Positions 47,441 through 60,015 are shown, counted from the first letter of the stretch. The stretch: DNA of 64,000 nt from Limnanthes douglasii subsp. nivea (GCA_036936605.1 JAUPFV010000002.1:321920893-321984892); one strand, 5' to 3'. Notes: generated from the letters alone by a model not told the origin. Made by a program: numbers and translations.

Positions 47441-49520
47441 TCATTTTATATGGTTAAACAAAAGTATAAAATATACAAAAAATACCAATAGGCTAAAATA
47501 TGAGATTCCATTAAGAAAGTCGAACACAAGTCTCAAACGGTAAAAAATAGCACTGAAATCTTAATAAAATCTCTAACAATAGCAAGTCACCGACGATTAA
47601 GTATCGGTCATTAAAAAATAAAGTGCTCCATAAAAAATATTAGAGCTTTATAAAATTCGTAATTAAAAAATAAAGTGCTCTATTAGTGACATTAAAAGCT
47701 TCGTAAAGTCTATAATAATAAAAAGTCTCAGATAATAAAAAATCAATCGTTTGACAGAATAGAGATAAAAAATCTTTAACATAAATCATGCACCCTAAAC
47801 ATGCCTAGAAAATTATCAAAACCTCAAAAAAATTAACACAATTTTTCCTTAATAAAGTCTCGACTTATTTATATTGATCAATTAATGAAAAAATAGAAAG
47901 TGTTAAGTGTTTAATGAAGTAAAAAGACTCATCAAATAAAATTATAATAAAGAATACTAAAAATTAAAACAAGAGTTTTCTACTACAAAAGTAAAATATA
48001 ATGCTTTCGAAATTACAAAACATTGAGTAATAAGAAGTCGAGTTTAAACTTTCTTTTGAGGAGCCAAAATATATTTGGCTGGGATAATTTGAGTATCCAT
48101 CAAAATCGTTATTTTTATCACCAACAACTTGAACATTACTAGTCCCACAATGATCTTTCTTGATATAATTTCTTTTATAACATTCAGAAAACGTAACCTC
48201 TCTCAAGTTATTCATTTCCATGTTTTCAGTTTATTTAAGGATGTCGCAATATATCCATCATTCATATTAAATCTCAAAAAACGAAGATATCTAAAAATAT
48301 CATCCTACCTCAAATCTCAAATTCAAGTACTTTTTAGTTGGATACATTGGCAAAATGTGAGTTGGAAGTTTCGTTTGGTTGGTTAAACTAGCAAAGTGAG
48401 TTACTATCTCATGAAGTTCTAAAAAATATAGAAGATCTTATAGTGATAGTTTTGAACAAAGATACACCGATGTTGGGTAGGTCACCATTTTGATCCAAAA
48501 TTTATGGTATTCTTAATATTTGTATCTCTAATAGAAAGTACTCGTAAAATAATTTTGGTAGCCTTTGAATGATCAACATCAACGATGATAGGAGGTTCGG
48601 AAGTCGTTGAGGAGTTAATACTATATTCGATGGTGATAACCACATCCTCCTCCATATTAACCTATTTTTAAACCGTTTAGACAACTGAAATATATAACAA
48701 GTATGTGGGTTTATCCAATACAATCTCAGCTCCCTTAAAAACATAAACTATACATTTATTACCAACTGCGAAATTACAACCTTTAAAATATTTTTATCTT
48801 TATTTTGTCAAAATTGAAACAAAATAACTCATCACAATCCTATTTGGTCACACCTTAACATAAAAAAATTGTTTTATATCTCATAGTTATAAAATTAGGC
48901 TTATGCATAAACTATAAAAAAAACCTTCTATACATTTCTATTCAAATCAAGAACTCATTTTGGCGTAGATCCATCACAAATAACACCATTTTTAGATTGA
49001 ACAAGAGAAATGATGTTCATAGTAAATAAGTAGGGCCTAACCATATTGACAAAGTTACGTATTTTGAAGGAGCCTCTAAAGGAAGGGAAATTACGGGAGT
49101 TGTTAATTAACTGTATATCTTATTGCTCATCTTTCACTTCTTCGTTGATAATACTAGTATAAGGTCCAAGTTTATTATCTAAGCCAAGAACACTCACAAC
49201 AGTTTATTTGCAAAAGTCATGAGCCTCGGCTACAAGTTTTGTAGATTTTGAACGAAAAAGATAAAACATAATATGGAGTGACAGAAAATTGAAGCTCATA
49301 ATAAGATTATAACTAAAGAAAATGACTGCATATTCGCAAGTGTCGAAGGAATTTTCGCCATTTATATGAAATATAATATTTACATTATACAGAATAGACC
49401 AAATTACGCGATTGTTTTACACATTCATCTTCTATTTTTAGTTCATCTATAACGTCACATTTGATACTACATTCATATTTCGAGAGAATCATACCTTCAA
49501 GAGTGTAAAAAATGAGCGGA
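47441..49520 (-). pseudogene. Family F region (F3), antisense extra ORF relic
   Basis: Matches F2 with similar order and F4. The minus-strand frame 48221-47964 (85 codons) reads NNLREVTFSECYKRNYIKKD, CGTSNVQVVGDK and DGYSNYPSQIYF, the best-preserved C-terminal part of this protein family. Near 49430-49290 the domain of F1 recurs (YNVNIIFHIN). A large part of the middle is unreadable. Confidence 0.55.
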
Positions 49521-49751
49521 ATAACATGGAGTGTAACACCAACTGTATATTATTAATTATGTTCACCAACTGTATATTAACACGGCTACCGGAGGTCTTT
49601 AGAAAAAGTTCGGCTAAAGAACATTCCTAGCTACCCGATGCGGGCAGTACCAATATTTTCGGATACTAGTTTGTTACAAACAGTATAAATTTACCCCTAA
49701 CCCTCTAGAATATTTAGTAATACTAGATAGTATATTAAAAGTTCTTTCAAA
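49521..49751. other. Target region of the LINE, with a piece of MADS-upstream repeat
   Basis: 49660-49740 resembles 38340-38405 and 12870-12910 (TAGATAGT-TATTAAAA). 49741-49751 (GTTCTTTCAAA) is the left target duplication of the LINE. Confidence 0.65.
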
Positions 49752-50945
49752 TAGCGATAAAAATAGTCTCCATAGAAAAAACGGCTAGTTTTTTCTAGAG
49801 AGAGAAACTCTCTACAAACCAAACCAAGCGTTTCATCTACTTCTCAAATCCTCAGTCTCATCTCCATTGTTAAGCAGTTTCTCTCCCCACTACAAGCTTT
49901 TTGGCTTGCAGATAGGGGAGAAAACTTATTGCTCTTCTTAACTCTGGATTCGGGCTCTCAAAAACACTATCCCTCTCCCTTTCAAGCTCCATTAATGGAG
50001 TTTCTAAGTTCTCTAATGAGAACTCAGACAACAATGACAAGAAAGACCTCCCATCGCTTCCTCGTTAGCATGCAAAAATTAATTGCATTACTCCCCTCTA
50101 GAACAATAACTTCTCCAGGCGACTGTTCGCTTTTCCACACTTGCGCATTAAAAGCAAGTCGGTTCTGCACGCTCAGCAGCCTCCCGAAATTACTGCGAGC
50201 AGCGCCGGCAGCGAAGGCAACCCCGAGGCACTCATCCATGACGCTCTGCACCCCTCCTCGATCACAACACTTACCTTCTGACCTCACCCTTAATTCCTTT
50301 TGCAGCCATGTTCTCTCTCCTCTCACAGCCAATCACAACATAATACTCTGCAGTGCCGCATTAATGGCGCCTGCCTCTCTCCTCTCCCCTCTCTCCTCAT
50401 TAATGGAAATACAAACCGTGCAAGAAACCCTAGGCCTCCTCTCGATTGCCTCCTCCTCGAACCTCTCACCTTCCTCTTACTCTCCCCTCCTATCCTCTCC
50501 CATGTACTTTAAAACCAGACCTATAGACATCTCCCTCTCACACCACTACTTCAAAAAACTTAAACCACCTTCTCCTCTTCCTTGTAGAAAACTGCTCTCC
50601 TGGTAGTTCCCTCATATTCATCAAAACCGCTCCATCTCGACACAGCTCGCTCCCCTCCTACATTTCGCACACTCCAACTTCTCTATACCTCTCTGTAAAA
50701 AATCTCTCGAACCCACCCTCCTTTATCCTCACTCCTCTTGCTCACCGTTTTTACAGTATTCCTCATACCCTTCGCACACTCCAAACAACCTCTCTCTTTC
50801 TTCTAAACTCTCAAACCAAAATCTCGAAACAAAAATAATTCCTGCACTCCTCCTCACTCACCTACACCTAACCCCGACCTTCTCTCACCCCAGTAAGCAA
50901 CCTCACCTCCCGATCCCCTCTGTCCTCTCAACCGAAAGACCTACC
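49752..50945 (+). other. 5' leader of the LINE
   Basis: C/T-rich leader of about 1.2 kb with poly-pyrimidine stretches. A 225-codon frame (49929-50606) is serine/leucine/proline-rich and has no recognised domain; it probably reflects the base composition. The internal promoter expected in such leaders cannot be pinpointed. Confidence 0.6.
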
Positions 50946-52915
50946 ATGGTGGAAACTAGGAGAAGCTCCTCCTCAAGGCGGCCAAACCGGAAAATCACCC
51001 CTAGATTCAATGAGAAAGCAGCGCCACCACCGCCAGCTGCCTCCTCGAGACCGTCCAGCCCCAGCACGTCGTTATCTTTAGAAACTAGGTCCTCATCCCC
51101 CTCCTCCTCTTCCCCGTCGATGTCTTCCGGCATGCATGGACTGCCGCTCTCCATCCACGGCTCACCTCCTCGCCTCTCTCCTATCCGTAAATCACCACCC
51201 AAGCCGGCTTCTGACTCTGAGATGAGGGAGAGGGATGTGTCCCCGCTGTCCCTCTCACCACCCGGAACTAAAATCATCCCAGTGGAGAGTTCGGAAGAAG
51301 AAGATCCTTCCGAAATCGGCCCCTCCCCTTCTCCGACCAAAGACCAACAGTTGAAAGCCATCTTTGAAAGCAACGACGGGCTCCTTAAGGCCATAACAGC
51401 CTTAGAAGACTCGCCCCACCACTCCTTACTCTCTCCGGACTCCCTTGCTAAACCGAACCGTCGCGGTAGCGAATCAGCCCAAATCCCCCCGGTCTTCTCC
51501 GGTCATCCTCCTCAGCCGCTTCAAACCCTCCTCCCTGTGCTGCTCAAGTCTCTCCGACGCAAAGATCTCCTCTATCCAGTCTGTCGGCTTCATCGTCGCT
51601 ACCAAACCCTAACCCTATCTCGTTAGCCTCGTGCATGCATGCTGCCAACTTTACCATGCATGCAAGCCATAATCCCAACAACCAGCTAATCCCTTCCTTA
51701 GCCAGTTTCCTAACCCTAGCCCCCCCTCCATCCATAGTCGAAACCACATCGGTGACAAACCGCTATCTCTTCAACAACGCTCAACCGTCAACCCTCCACC
51801 CGTTTACTACCCCCACACCTCAAACCAGCGTCATATCAACAGCCGTCCTCTCGCTCCAACATGCAACCCAGGCCAACAAACCCCCGCCCCCAAAAAACCA
51901 AAACCCAACGTCCACAATAGTCCACACTGCTGGCCACCCCTCTGCTCAAACACCTAGACTAAACCCCATACCAAGCCCCCCTCCTTCCCGGAATCGTACC
52001 CTGACCGTAACAGCAAAGGCCACGCATTCTCAAGACCTTCCAAAGCTCACCGCCCCCTTGGTATCCGACCCGACCTATCAGGTCCCTGGAAACCTAACAG
52101 CGCCTTCCGACACGTCCGAGGAAACCCTAGCACCATCTTCCCCCACCTCGCTGCTGAATCTGCCTCCATGGTCAACTTCCACCACCCTGGAGCATCCTCC
52201 AACTCATGGGCCCATATAGTCGCCCAATCGGACCCTCGCTCCCCAATGAAGATTCAAAAAATTGAAGATCTCCAAGTAGATAACGACACCTTGATATTCC
52301 CCGATGATGCTCTAACAGGAGGAAAAGAGGATTGGGCTAGATGTCTCTCGGGCTGTTTTCTCTTAAAGAAAAGAGCCGTTTCCCATGTCCAAACCCTGGC
52401 TAGTCAAGAAAAGAGCACCTATGGACTCCAGGAATGCAAACCGACTCCTTCCGGACACTATTTTTTCAAGTTCTCTACTGCCGACAACGCCACGGAAGTC
52501 CTGGCGAAAGCTCCTTGGTTTTTCAGCAGCCACCCGGTTTTCCTGAAGCGATGGGAACCGATGGAAACCTTGACCAGAGAGGCTTTAAAATCCATCCCTC
52601 TCTGGGTCAAGTTCCACGGAATGCCCCACGAGCTTTGGTCGGAGAAAGGATTAGGCATTTTGGGAAGCTACCTAGGAACGCCAATCTACGTTGACAGCCA
52701 GACAGTAGACAGAACTAGACTAAACTATGCACGGATATGCATCTTAATGCATGCGACATCAAACTTCCCATCCGCCATCACCATTCGTTGCCTTGGAAAA
52801 GATCATGTCATCCAAGTCGAATTCTAAGGCCTGCCGACAATATGCAACAGATGTTTTTCCTTTTGACATGCGGCTGCAGCATGTCACCTGACCATAGACC
52901 CATCCCTCTCTTCAG
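50946..52915 (+). pseudogene. ORF1 protein of the LINE (broken by two frameshifts)
   Basis: Begins MVETRRSSSSRRPNRK (50946), a basic then proline/serine-rich disordered stretch, shifts frame near 51500 (continuing QPPCAAQ-like to 52219 in another frame), and again near 52150 into a frame with SWAHIVAQ, LIFPDDALTGGKEDWARCLS and PLWVKFHGMPHELWSEKGLG. The last part is the DUF4283 RNA-binding domain typical of plant L1 ORF1. It ends at a stop in 52825-52827, just before a zinc knuckle CNRCFSF-stop-HAAAAC (about 52847-52889). Expected role: binding the LINE RNA. Confidence 0.85.
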
Positions 52916-53201
52916 GTATCCCGGCCCACCGAACTAGAAAAGAACCAATGATCAACCCTCCTCATATCACTATATCCGACTTCATCAACAATGAAACGCC
53001 CACCCCAGACACCCTCAGACAAATGACAGTCCAGCAGCAGCACCCCTGCACCAGCCCAAATAGGACATGAAGAAGGAGAACCATCCTCGACCGAGATCAC
53101 TTCGCCAAGACCAAAAGCAGCCGGATCGGCTGCTCCAAGTATGTATGGGGAACACCCCAAGATGTATTAATTTTTCCTTTTCCTTATTTTATCATGTCTT
53201 A

Positions 53202-56200
53202 ATGAAAGTAACTTGTTGGAATGTCCGTGGGTTAAACGACCCGGCACGTCAAAAAGACGTGTGTCATTTAGTTTTTTCGAACAGTATAAATGTCCTTTGT
53301 CTCCTGGAAACTAAGGTCAAAGCACCAAATGCTGAGACCATTATGCGGACCATGACCACCACCATCTAGGTAGAATTTGGATAGCTTGGAACCCAAGTGT
53401 TTACAAATTGAACATTCTAAACATAACGGCCCAAACCATCCACTGTTCCCTAATTTGGACCGCCAGAAATACTCATTTCTTTCTTACTGCCTGTTATGGC
53501 TTCAATGACCACTCGGACTGGCTTCCGCTCTGGAACAACCTAAGATCCACAGCGCACAGCATCGCTTCCTCCCCCTGGATTGTTCTAGGGGATTTCAATG
53601 CCATTAGAAATCCCCATGAGAGAACCAGCCATGACCCTAGATGGAATTGCTCCATAGAAGCTTTCAATGACTGCTGTAGGGCCTGTAACCTGGATGATCT
53701 CCGCTCCTCAGGTTTCCAGTTCTCTTGGTTTAACAAACAAGAGAACAACCCAATCTCTTCTAGAATTGACCGGGCGCTGATTAATGCGGAGTTGGACGAC
53801 TTTTTCCCTAACTCTTTCGCCCACTATGACCTCCCGTTCACCTCTGACCACACCCCGCTCATTATACACCTTTCCACACCCTATGTAACTACCCCAAGCC
53901 CTTTTAAGTACTTCAATATGTGGAAGCTCCACCCCAGTTTCAAGGACCTGGTCCTCAGTAACTGGAGCCCCCCCTCGCACCTGAACCCAATGGCAAATCT
54001 AGTTTTCAAGTTAGCTAGACTGGTCCCCTCTCTTATTTCCCTAAACAAATCCGTTTTTAGTGATATTAGCGACCGTGTTGAGAAGGATAGAAATGCTCTA
54101 GCCCATGCTGAGGAGAACCTCCTTAGTTACCCCTCGAATCGAAATTTCATCTCTCTTGAAAAATCGGCTTCCGACTCCTACATTTTCTTCAGCCGGGCGG
54201 AGGAATCTTTCCTTAAGCAAAAATCCAGAGAAACCTGGCTTCAGCTTGGGGACAAGAACACAAAGTTTTTCCATAATAGCATCTGAGCCCATAGAGCTAG
54301 AAATAAGATTCTCTCTATTCTAAAGGAGGACGGCTCCTTAAGCTCTAACCCCCGAACTATCGCCTCCACCTTCACCAATTACTTCCGTAATCAACTAGGA
54401 ACCCCCAGTTCAAAAAACTACCCCGACCCTGATCGAATTAAGAATCTGATCAAATCCTCGGTTGCCCCGCATTTAATCCCGAACATGACTAATCCGATTA
54501 CAAATGAAGAAATCAAGCAAGCCCTTTTCTCAATTAACAGTGAAAAGGCCCCTGGACCTGATGGCTACAGTGCAGATTTTTTCAAAACCTGCTGGTCTAC
54601 AGTAGGCCATGACGTCTGCGATGGGATTAAATTTTTCTTCTCCGAAGGAAAAATGGATCCTAGCTGGAACAAAACCCTCATAGCCCTCATACCCAAAATA
54701 GACTCTCCCACTCACCCCTTGGACTTCAGACCTATTGCCTGCTGCAATGTTATCTACAAAACAATCTCAAAGATCATTGCAAATCGGATTAAGCCAGCGC
54801 TCCCATTCATTATAGATCCCTCCCAATCCGCCTTTGTCCCGGGTAGATCTATAGTGGACAACATTCTTCTCTCTCAAAATATTCTTCATGGGTACCACAC
54901 TAACCGTAAAGGACCCAGATGTGCCCTTAAGATAGACCTAAAAAAAGCTTTTGACAATGTCAGATGGGAACTCGTTCTTGACATCTTGCTTGCCATGAAC
55001 TTCCCCATTGACATGATAAACTGGATCATTCAATGCATTACCACCCCCTCATATGCAGTTAGAATAAATGGTAAGTCTTCGGAATTCTTCCCAGGGGCTA
55101 AAGGTCTCAGGCAAGGAGACCCGCTATCCCCGTATATTTTTGTTATTGTAATGCAAGTACTCTCCAGCATCCTCCAGGAAAAAAGCCGCCACCCAGCTTT
55201 CGGATTCCATTGGAAATGTCAAAAAATCCGTATCATCAACTTGTGCTTTGCAGACGACCTCCTAATCCTTTGCAGAGCCAACCTTCCCACCGTTAAGCTC
55301 ATCATCGAAGGACTACAAGAATTTGCAACCCTCTCAGGCCTCCAGCTCAACCCCTCCAAAAGCCACATCTTCTTCTCTGGTACTTCCACGAGCACTAAAC
55401 AAGAAATCCTCTCCCTCATCAACTTCGTAGAAGGTTCCCTATCCGTTCGTTACCTGGGAGTTCCCCTCATCACCTCCCGCCTAACCTACAACGACTGTAG
55501 ACCCCTTTTCCTCAAAATAACCAACCGAATTAACTCTTGGACCTCAAAGCACCTCTCTTATGCCGGGCGCCTTCAGCTCATCAACTCTGTTTTTTTTGCG
55601 AGCCAAGTTTACTAGTCCTCAATTTTCATTCTCCCAGTCAGAGTCCTCAAAGAGCTATCCCGGCTCATCCGCAGATTTCTCTGGTCCGGGTCAGAAATGA
55701 AGATAACATGAGCAAAGATAGCTTGAGAAAGGGTAGCAGTGTCCAAAGAGGAGGGCGGCCTTGGGATCCCAGATTTAAAAACCTGGAATCAGGTGGCTGC
55801 CCTAAAACTCCTCTGGTCAATTCTTCCAAAAATAAGAACTTCATTTGGACCCAATGGATACTGATAGAAAAGATAAAGAACAACTGCTTTTGGACCATCC
55901 CCACTCCATCAAATGGTAGCTGGAGCTGGAGGAAAATACTCAACCTTCGGAAAGTAGCATCAAATCTCTACAAAGTCATAATTGGCAATGGAGCAGACAC
56001 ATCCATCTGGCATGACCCTTGATTATTCACCACCTCCCTGACCAACCGGTATGGCCCCTCCATCCAAAATCTATCCCGCCTTCGGAACATTCAAAAGGTG
56101 AAAGACCTCTTTCAAAATGGCAGATGGGCATGGCCCTCCCAAGCCAGAGCCCCTAATTGAAACCTCAACCCCCATTTGACTGAAATTATAACCGCCATCC

Positions 56201-56796
56201 AAAACCTCCCCCCCCCCCCTCATCCTCAAAGGACTCTTTCATATGGCTCCCCAACAAACCCCACCATTTTTTCACCATCAGCAGCACCTACAAATCCCTT
56301 AAGCCCACCAGAAGTAAAGTTGCCTGGTCTGAACTTGTCTGGCACAAGTTTTCGATTCCCAGACACTCCTTCATCACTTGGCTAGAAATTCATCACAAGC
56401 TCACTACAAGAGACAAGCTTATTTCATGGGGATTGGACTCCCCCCCTCCCAACTTGTGTTCTATGTGAAACCTCAGCGGAAAATTTGTAACACCTCATAA
56501 CCCAATGCCATTACTCCACTGCTATTTGGGAATCTCTATCCCAGAAACTGCTATTCCCCTTCCCCCTAGCCCCCTGGCCGCAATGGTTAGATCAAGCAAG
56601 TACATGGACTAATTCAAAGGATAATAGAAAGCCTCACTGGAAAACAGCCTTCTGCGCCATAGTTTACTACATTTGGAAGGAAAGAAATGATAGAATCTAC
56701 AACAACAGGCAATCCCCCTTCTCCAGTATAGCACACCATGTGCTATCAGACCTCAGATACCGTTTTAAAGGAACAAAAGCCAACTTCACTGGATAA
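53202..56796 (+). pseudogene. ORF2 of the LINE: endonuclease, reverse transcriptase, zinc-finger region
   Basis: Starts MKVTCWNVRGLNDP at 53202. Endonuclease residues are seen in CWNVRG, LLETK, GDFNAI and SDHTPL. A frameshift lies near 53360, then one frame runs 53408-55615 except for a TGA at 54284-54286. The polymerase holds KAPGPDGYSADFFK, LIPKIDSPTHPLDFRPIA, KKAFDNVRW, GLRQGDPLSPYIF and FADDLLIL (catalytic acids intact). After TAG at 55613-55615 the end (to 56796) has many stops, with the zf-RVT block (TRDKLISWGL, CVLCETSAEN) split between frames. Most stops replace tryptophan or arginine codons by C-to-T or G-to-A changes. Confidence 0.9.
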
Positions 56797-56966
56797 TCCG
56801 GCCAATCCATTTCCCTCATCTATTAAAATGTAACTTAATCTTGGGATCATCCCACTAGAATTTTTTGTATCTCTACTTGTAAGAGGAACTCGCCTCCTGA
56901 AAACCCATGTAAATTTTACTAATTAATTTAAGCGTTTTTTATACTAAAAAAAAACGTTCTTTCAAA

Positions 56967-56996
56967 GTTCATGTGTGTTTTTCAAACAATTACTTA
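56967..56996. other. Short unique stretch between LINE and E2
   Basis: Target-site flank of the LINE; similarity to gypsy family F starts at about 56997. Confidence 0.4.
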
Positions 56997-57529
56997 TTAT
57001 CGTGTATTGGTTCTCTCTTTTGTTTTGTGAAGCAGCCAAAGCTTGCTTTTCTATCAAAGGATTAATTTTTTATCATTTTAGACTTGTCGTTATTATAGAG
57101 TTTATAAATCCGTTAATGTCTCTCATGGATTACTTTATTTTTTAAAGAGTTATGTTGAGACCTGCTATTATTAGAGACTTTATTAAGCTTTAGTGTTCTT
57201 GATGGAGCATTTTATTTTATAAAGAATGATTTTTTATCATCTAAGACTTGTGTTCGAGTTTAAAAAGTCTTCAAAATTCTTGATCGGGTCCCATATTTTG
57301 TCTTGTTGGTATTTGTTTTATATTTTATGCTTTTGAGAGCATATAAAATGACACTAAATTTTTTGCACGAATTTTTTTTTATTAATGTCGAGTGGATGCT
57401 TAATAACTTCTCCCACCACCAAAGGAGGAAATAGTTTATCCTCATAGTATAACATATGCGATTTACAAGTAGTAGTTAGTTGAAAGCTTGAGTATCAAGA
57501 ACTATTTTAGGACTTTAAGCTTTCAATAT

Positions 57530-59300
57530 CGAGGGTTGAAGAATTTGGTTCCCTTTTTTCATCCAATATTTTGTAAGTTATGACTTCGACCGTTAAAGGA
57601 CGCGCCCAGTTTGGATAACAAATTGTCAAGCCAATTATATTTAATGTGAAGGAAAACTCTCTGTAACACATCATTTCATGGTTCTGAACTTCTAAATCAC
57701 ACTTTATAATTATATATATTCCTCATAAATGCATTGTAATATTCCAATCGCATATATGCTTTGACTCTTCTTTATTTAAAATTCTACCTTAGAAGTTTGG
57801 GCTTGTGCATTGTTTGGTTCATCATACAATTTTTACATGGTATACGAGCTACCTATTTTAGCTGGCACCACTGGTTCTCGATAAATATACCATGGAAATT
57901 TTCATTTCTTTTATCACGGTTCTAAATGTAGTTTTGTATAACCGTAGGAATTCTTGAAGGAAATTAGACCAGGTTCCAACTTCTCATTCCAAAATATTTT
58001 TGAACCCTCTGTTAATGTTTTGTTGTTCATTTCAACTTGACCATTGGTTTGAGATAGAAAGAGGAATAAATTTCTTGTTTTATTCGAGTTTTAGAACAAA
58101 ACTTTGTGACTTTATCGTTATGGAACTAAATTTCATTATCCGTAGTGATGACTTTGGTATTCCAAACTTGTAACACACATTTATTTTTAATAAAGTTATT
58201 ACCTATTTTTTATGATATTCATTAGTGACTATTCTTCCACCACCCCACTTTGAGAAGTAATCTACGGGAACCTAAAATTTCTTCCTCCGAAAGGTATTGG
58301 TAGGGATCCCACAATATTTAAACCGCATTTTTTATGGGATTGCTTTGGTTATTATTGATGAGTCCGAATTCGAAGTGCTCCCCGGAAGGGTAGTCCAAAG
58401 TAAATCTCCCCGGAAATTCGGACAGGACTTGTTGACCGGACAGATGATTTCGAACACTGAAAACTTAAGGCAGTTCGAACTATGACTAAAGTACTAAAAA
58501 ACCTAAAACACTATCTGACTAAGCTACCTGCACATCTGCTTAAAACTTATGGGTCTTTAAACATGACCCGGGTCCATTAAACTTGACCCAAAAGCCCATA
58601 AGGGCCCAAATTTCACACTATAAATACCCAACCACCAGCATTAACTATGGGTAAGAAAAATTGACTGCTGCCAAGCTGCACAATTCTCTCTCCACCCTTA
58701 AAACACTGTGAAACACCCTTAAAACACTGTGAAACACCTTTAAACACTGTTAAACACCCTCACGCCGCCTTAAAACTCCACTTGAAATTACCAGCCTACC
58801 CCCAGGCTACTTTTATCCACACCAATTATCTCAAGTAGTATTGACATGACTTGTAAAGAGTTTGCAAATAGATGGTATGTGTCATAATGTTTAACTTTTT
58901 TGTTGTTTCCGTCTGGCATTATTATTGGCTATAACAACCCTCAATTAGGATTCTTCCAGTAGAGTGTCTTACATCCATAATAAACGCTTCATTCTCTATA
59001 ATGTAGTTCTTAGACAATAAAAGTTGCTTCATATATACCTAAGCATAAGAGTAATGTCTTAGTTAGCCATCTTTTGTATAGTATGTCCAAAGTCCTAACG
59101 AATGTTGTTGGCTTGTATCATGTACTTCTTGATTGGTGTTCTCCAATACTTTTCTTCTTCTTTCTCACCTTGTATTATTATTACTCTTGTGGACGTGAAT
59201 ATCAACATGAAATGGTTTAGTAATGTAATAGATGGATTTTCACGAAGGATTATTTATGCGACCATAGATGTCCATACAAAATATGCGAGTGTGTCAGTTA
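57530..59300 (-). pseudogene. Integrase region of gypsy E2 (broken)
   Basis: Reverse complement of 59190-59080 gives the KYWRTPIKKYM block, and of 58060-58020 the SQTNGQVEMNNKT block. The solo LTR sits between. Integrity is lost. Confidence 0.65.
58356..58824. mobile_element. Solo LTR inserted in gypsy E2
   Basis: 469 bases beginning TGATGAG and ending CACACCA, flanked on both sides by ATTAT (58351-58355 and 58825-58829). The matching position in E1 (near 32740-32790) has no insert and reads straight through. Contains TATAAATA at 58619-58626 and three to four units of about 21 bp (CACCCTTAAAACACTGTGAAA type, 58693-58760). More G+C-rich than E2. It has no coding capacity; a solo LTR or a small non-autonomous LTR element are both possible. 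The TATA box and TG start suggest plus orientation. Confidence 0.85.
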
Positions 59301-59742
59301 TTAAATTCTCAATTTTCGGGACTTGTTTAAATTCCACTTGCTCGAACTTACTAATTAGAGATTGTAACTATATCAAGTACTAAATAATTTTCTCGTATTC
59401 GACTATCTTGATGTTTGGTTGACATATAATTAAGAATTAGTTAATAGATATACTGTCCTAGATTCATAGATATTTTTTCCCCCGGAGTCTTGCAATTGCA
59501 ACTTCATACTCGAATTCATTATTAGATGTTTAAAATTAAAACTTGATGGATTGATTTATGATATTCTCTGTTGGATATATGATTTCCCAAAATCCTTGAT
59601 TATTATTTTATTCATCAATTATAACTTTATAAGTATCTTTAGACTATTCTCTTAGAAAAAAATTGTCTCTCAAGACTCGAACTTCATAAACAAATTTGCC
59701 AGCGCTTGGGCTTTGATTTTCGTTATCAGTTCAACATAAAAA

Positions 59743-60015
59743 TTATAATCCCCTCATTTTCCTCACCATTTGGTCTATCTTCCTGATACAACAGGGTCTT
59801 GTATCATATTTCCAGAGGGATAATAAGTTATAACTACTGTTATGTGTGGGATAATAAGTTATAACTACTTTTATGTGTTCTTGAAAATATCGTATCATTT
59901 TCCTAACTGCAATTACTAGTGCTAAAATAAGTTTATCCAAATGTAAATATCCAGTTTCTGTTGGTAATAAAAATTTACTTACATAGTATACTATACTACA
60001 CTTTCTTTCCTTCAT
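59743..60015 (-). pseudogene. RNase H of gypsy E2
   Basis: 90-codon frame: CSIVYYVSKFLLPTETGYLH, LDKLILALVIAVRKMIRYFQ, EHIKVVITYYP. It matches the Tat-type block that in relatives reads VYYVSKVL...EKLAYALVIAARKLRPYFQAH. It is the best-preserved gypsy coding block in the window. Confidence 0.88.

Larger units (their letters stand above)
49752..56955 (+). mobile_element. Full-length L1-type LINE (non-LTR retrotransposon)
   Basis: About 7.2 kb, with ORF1, ORF2 (endonuclease, reverse transcriptase, C-terminal zinc finger region) and a short A-rich tail (AAAAAAAAAC, 56946-56955). The 11-base direct repeat GTTCTTTCAAA flanks it at 49741-49751 and 56956-56966, a target-site duplication that proves insertion and a complete 5' end. 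Visibly much richer in G+C than its surroundings. Several point defects make it inactive. Confidence 0.93.

Noticed and set aside
49929..50606. 225-codon plus-strand frame in the LINE leader as a separate gene
   Set aside because: Low-complexity Ser/Leu/Pro/Thr sequence in a CT-rich leader and no recognised domain; kept only as part of the leader.
50903..51394. 163-codon minus-strand frame
   Set aside because: Glycine/glutamate-rich antisense of the serine/proline-rich ORF1 of the LINE; composition effect, no domain.
58356..58420. Possible hammerhead ribozyme (TGATGAGTCC near the LTR start, as in retrozymes)
   Set aside because: The CUGAUGA-like core lacks the matching stem II partner and GAAA in the right place, the base before TGATGA is T from the target duplication, and no cleavage-site stem could be drawn.
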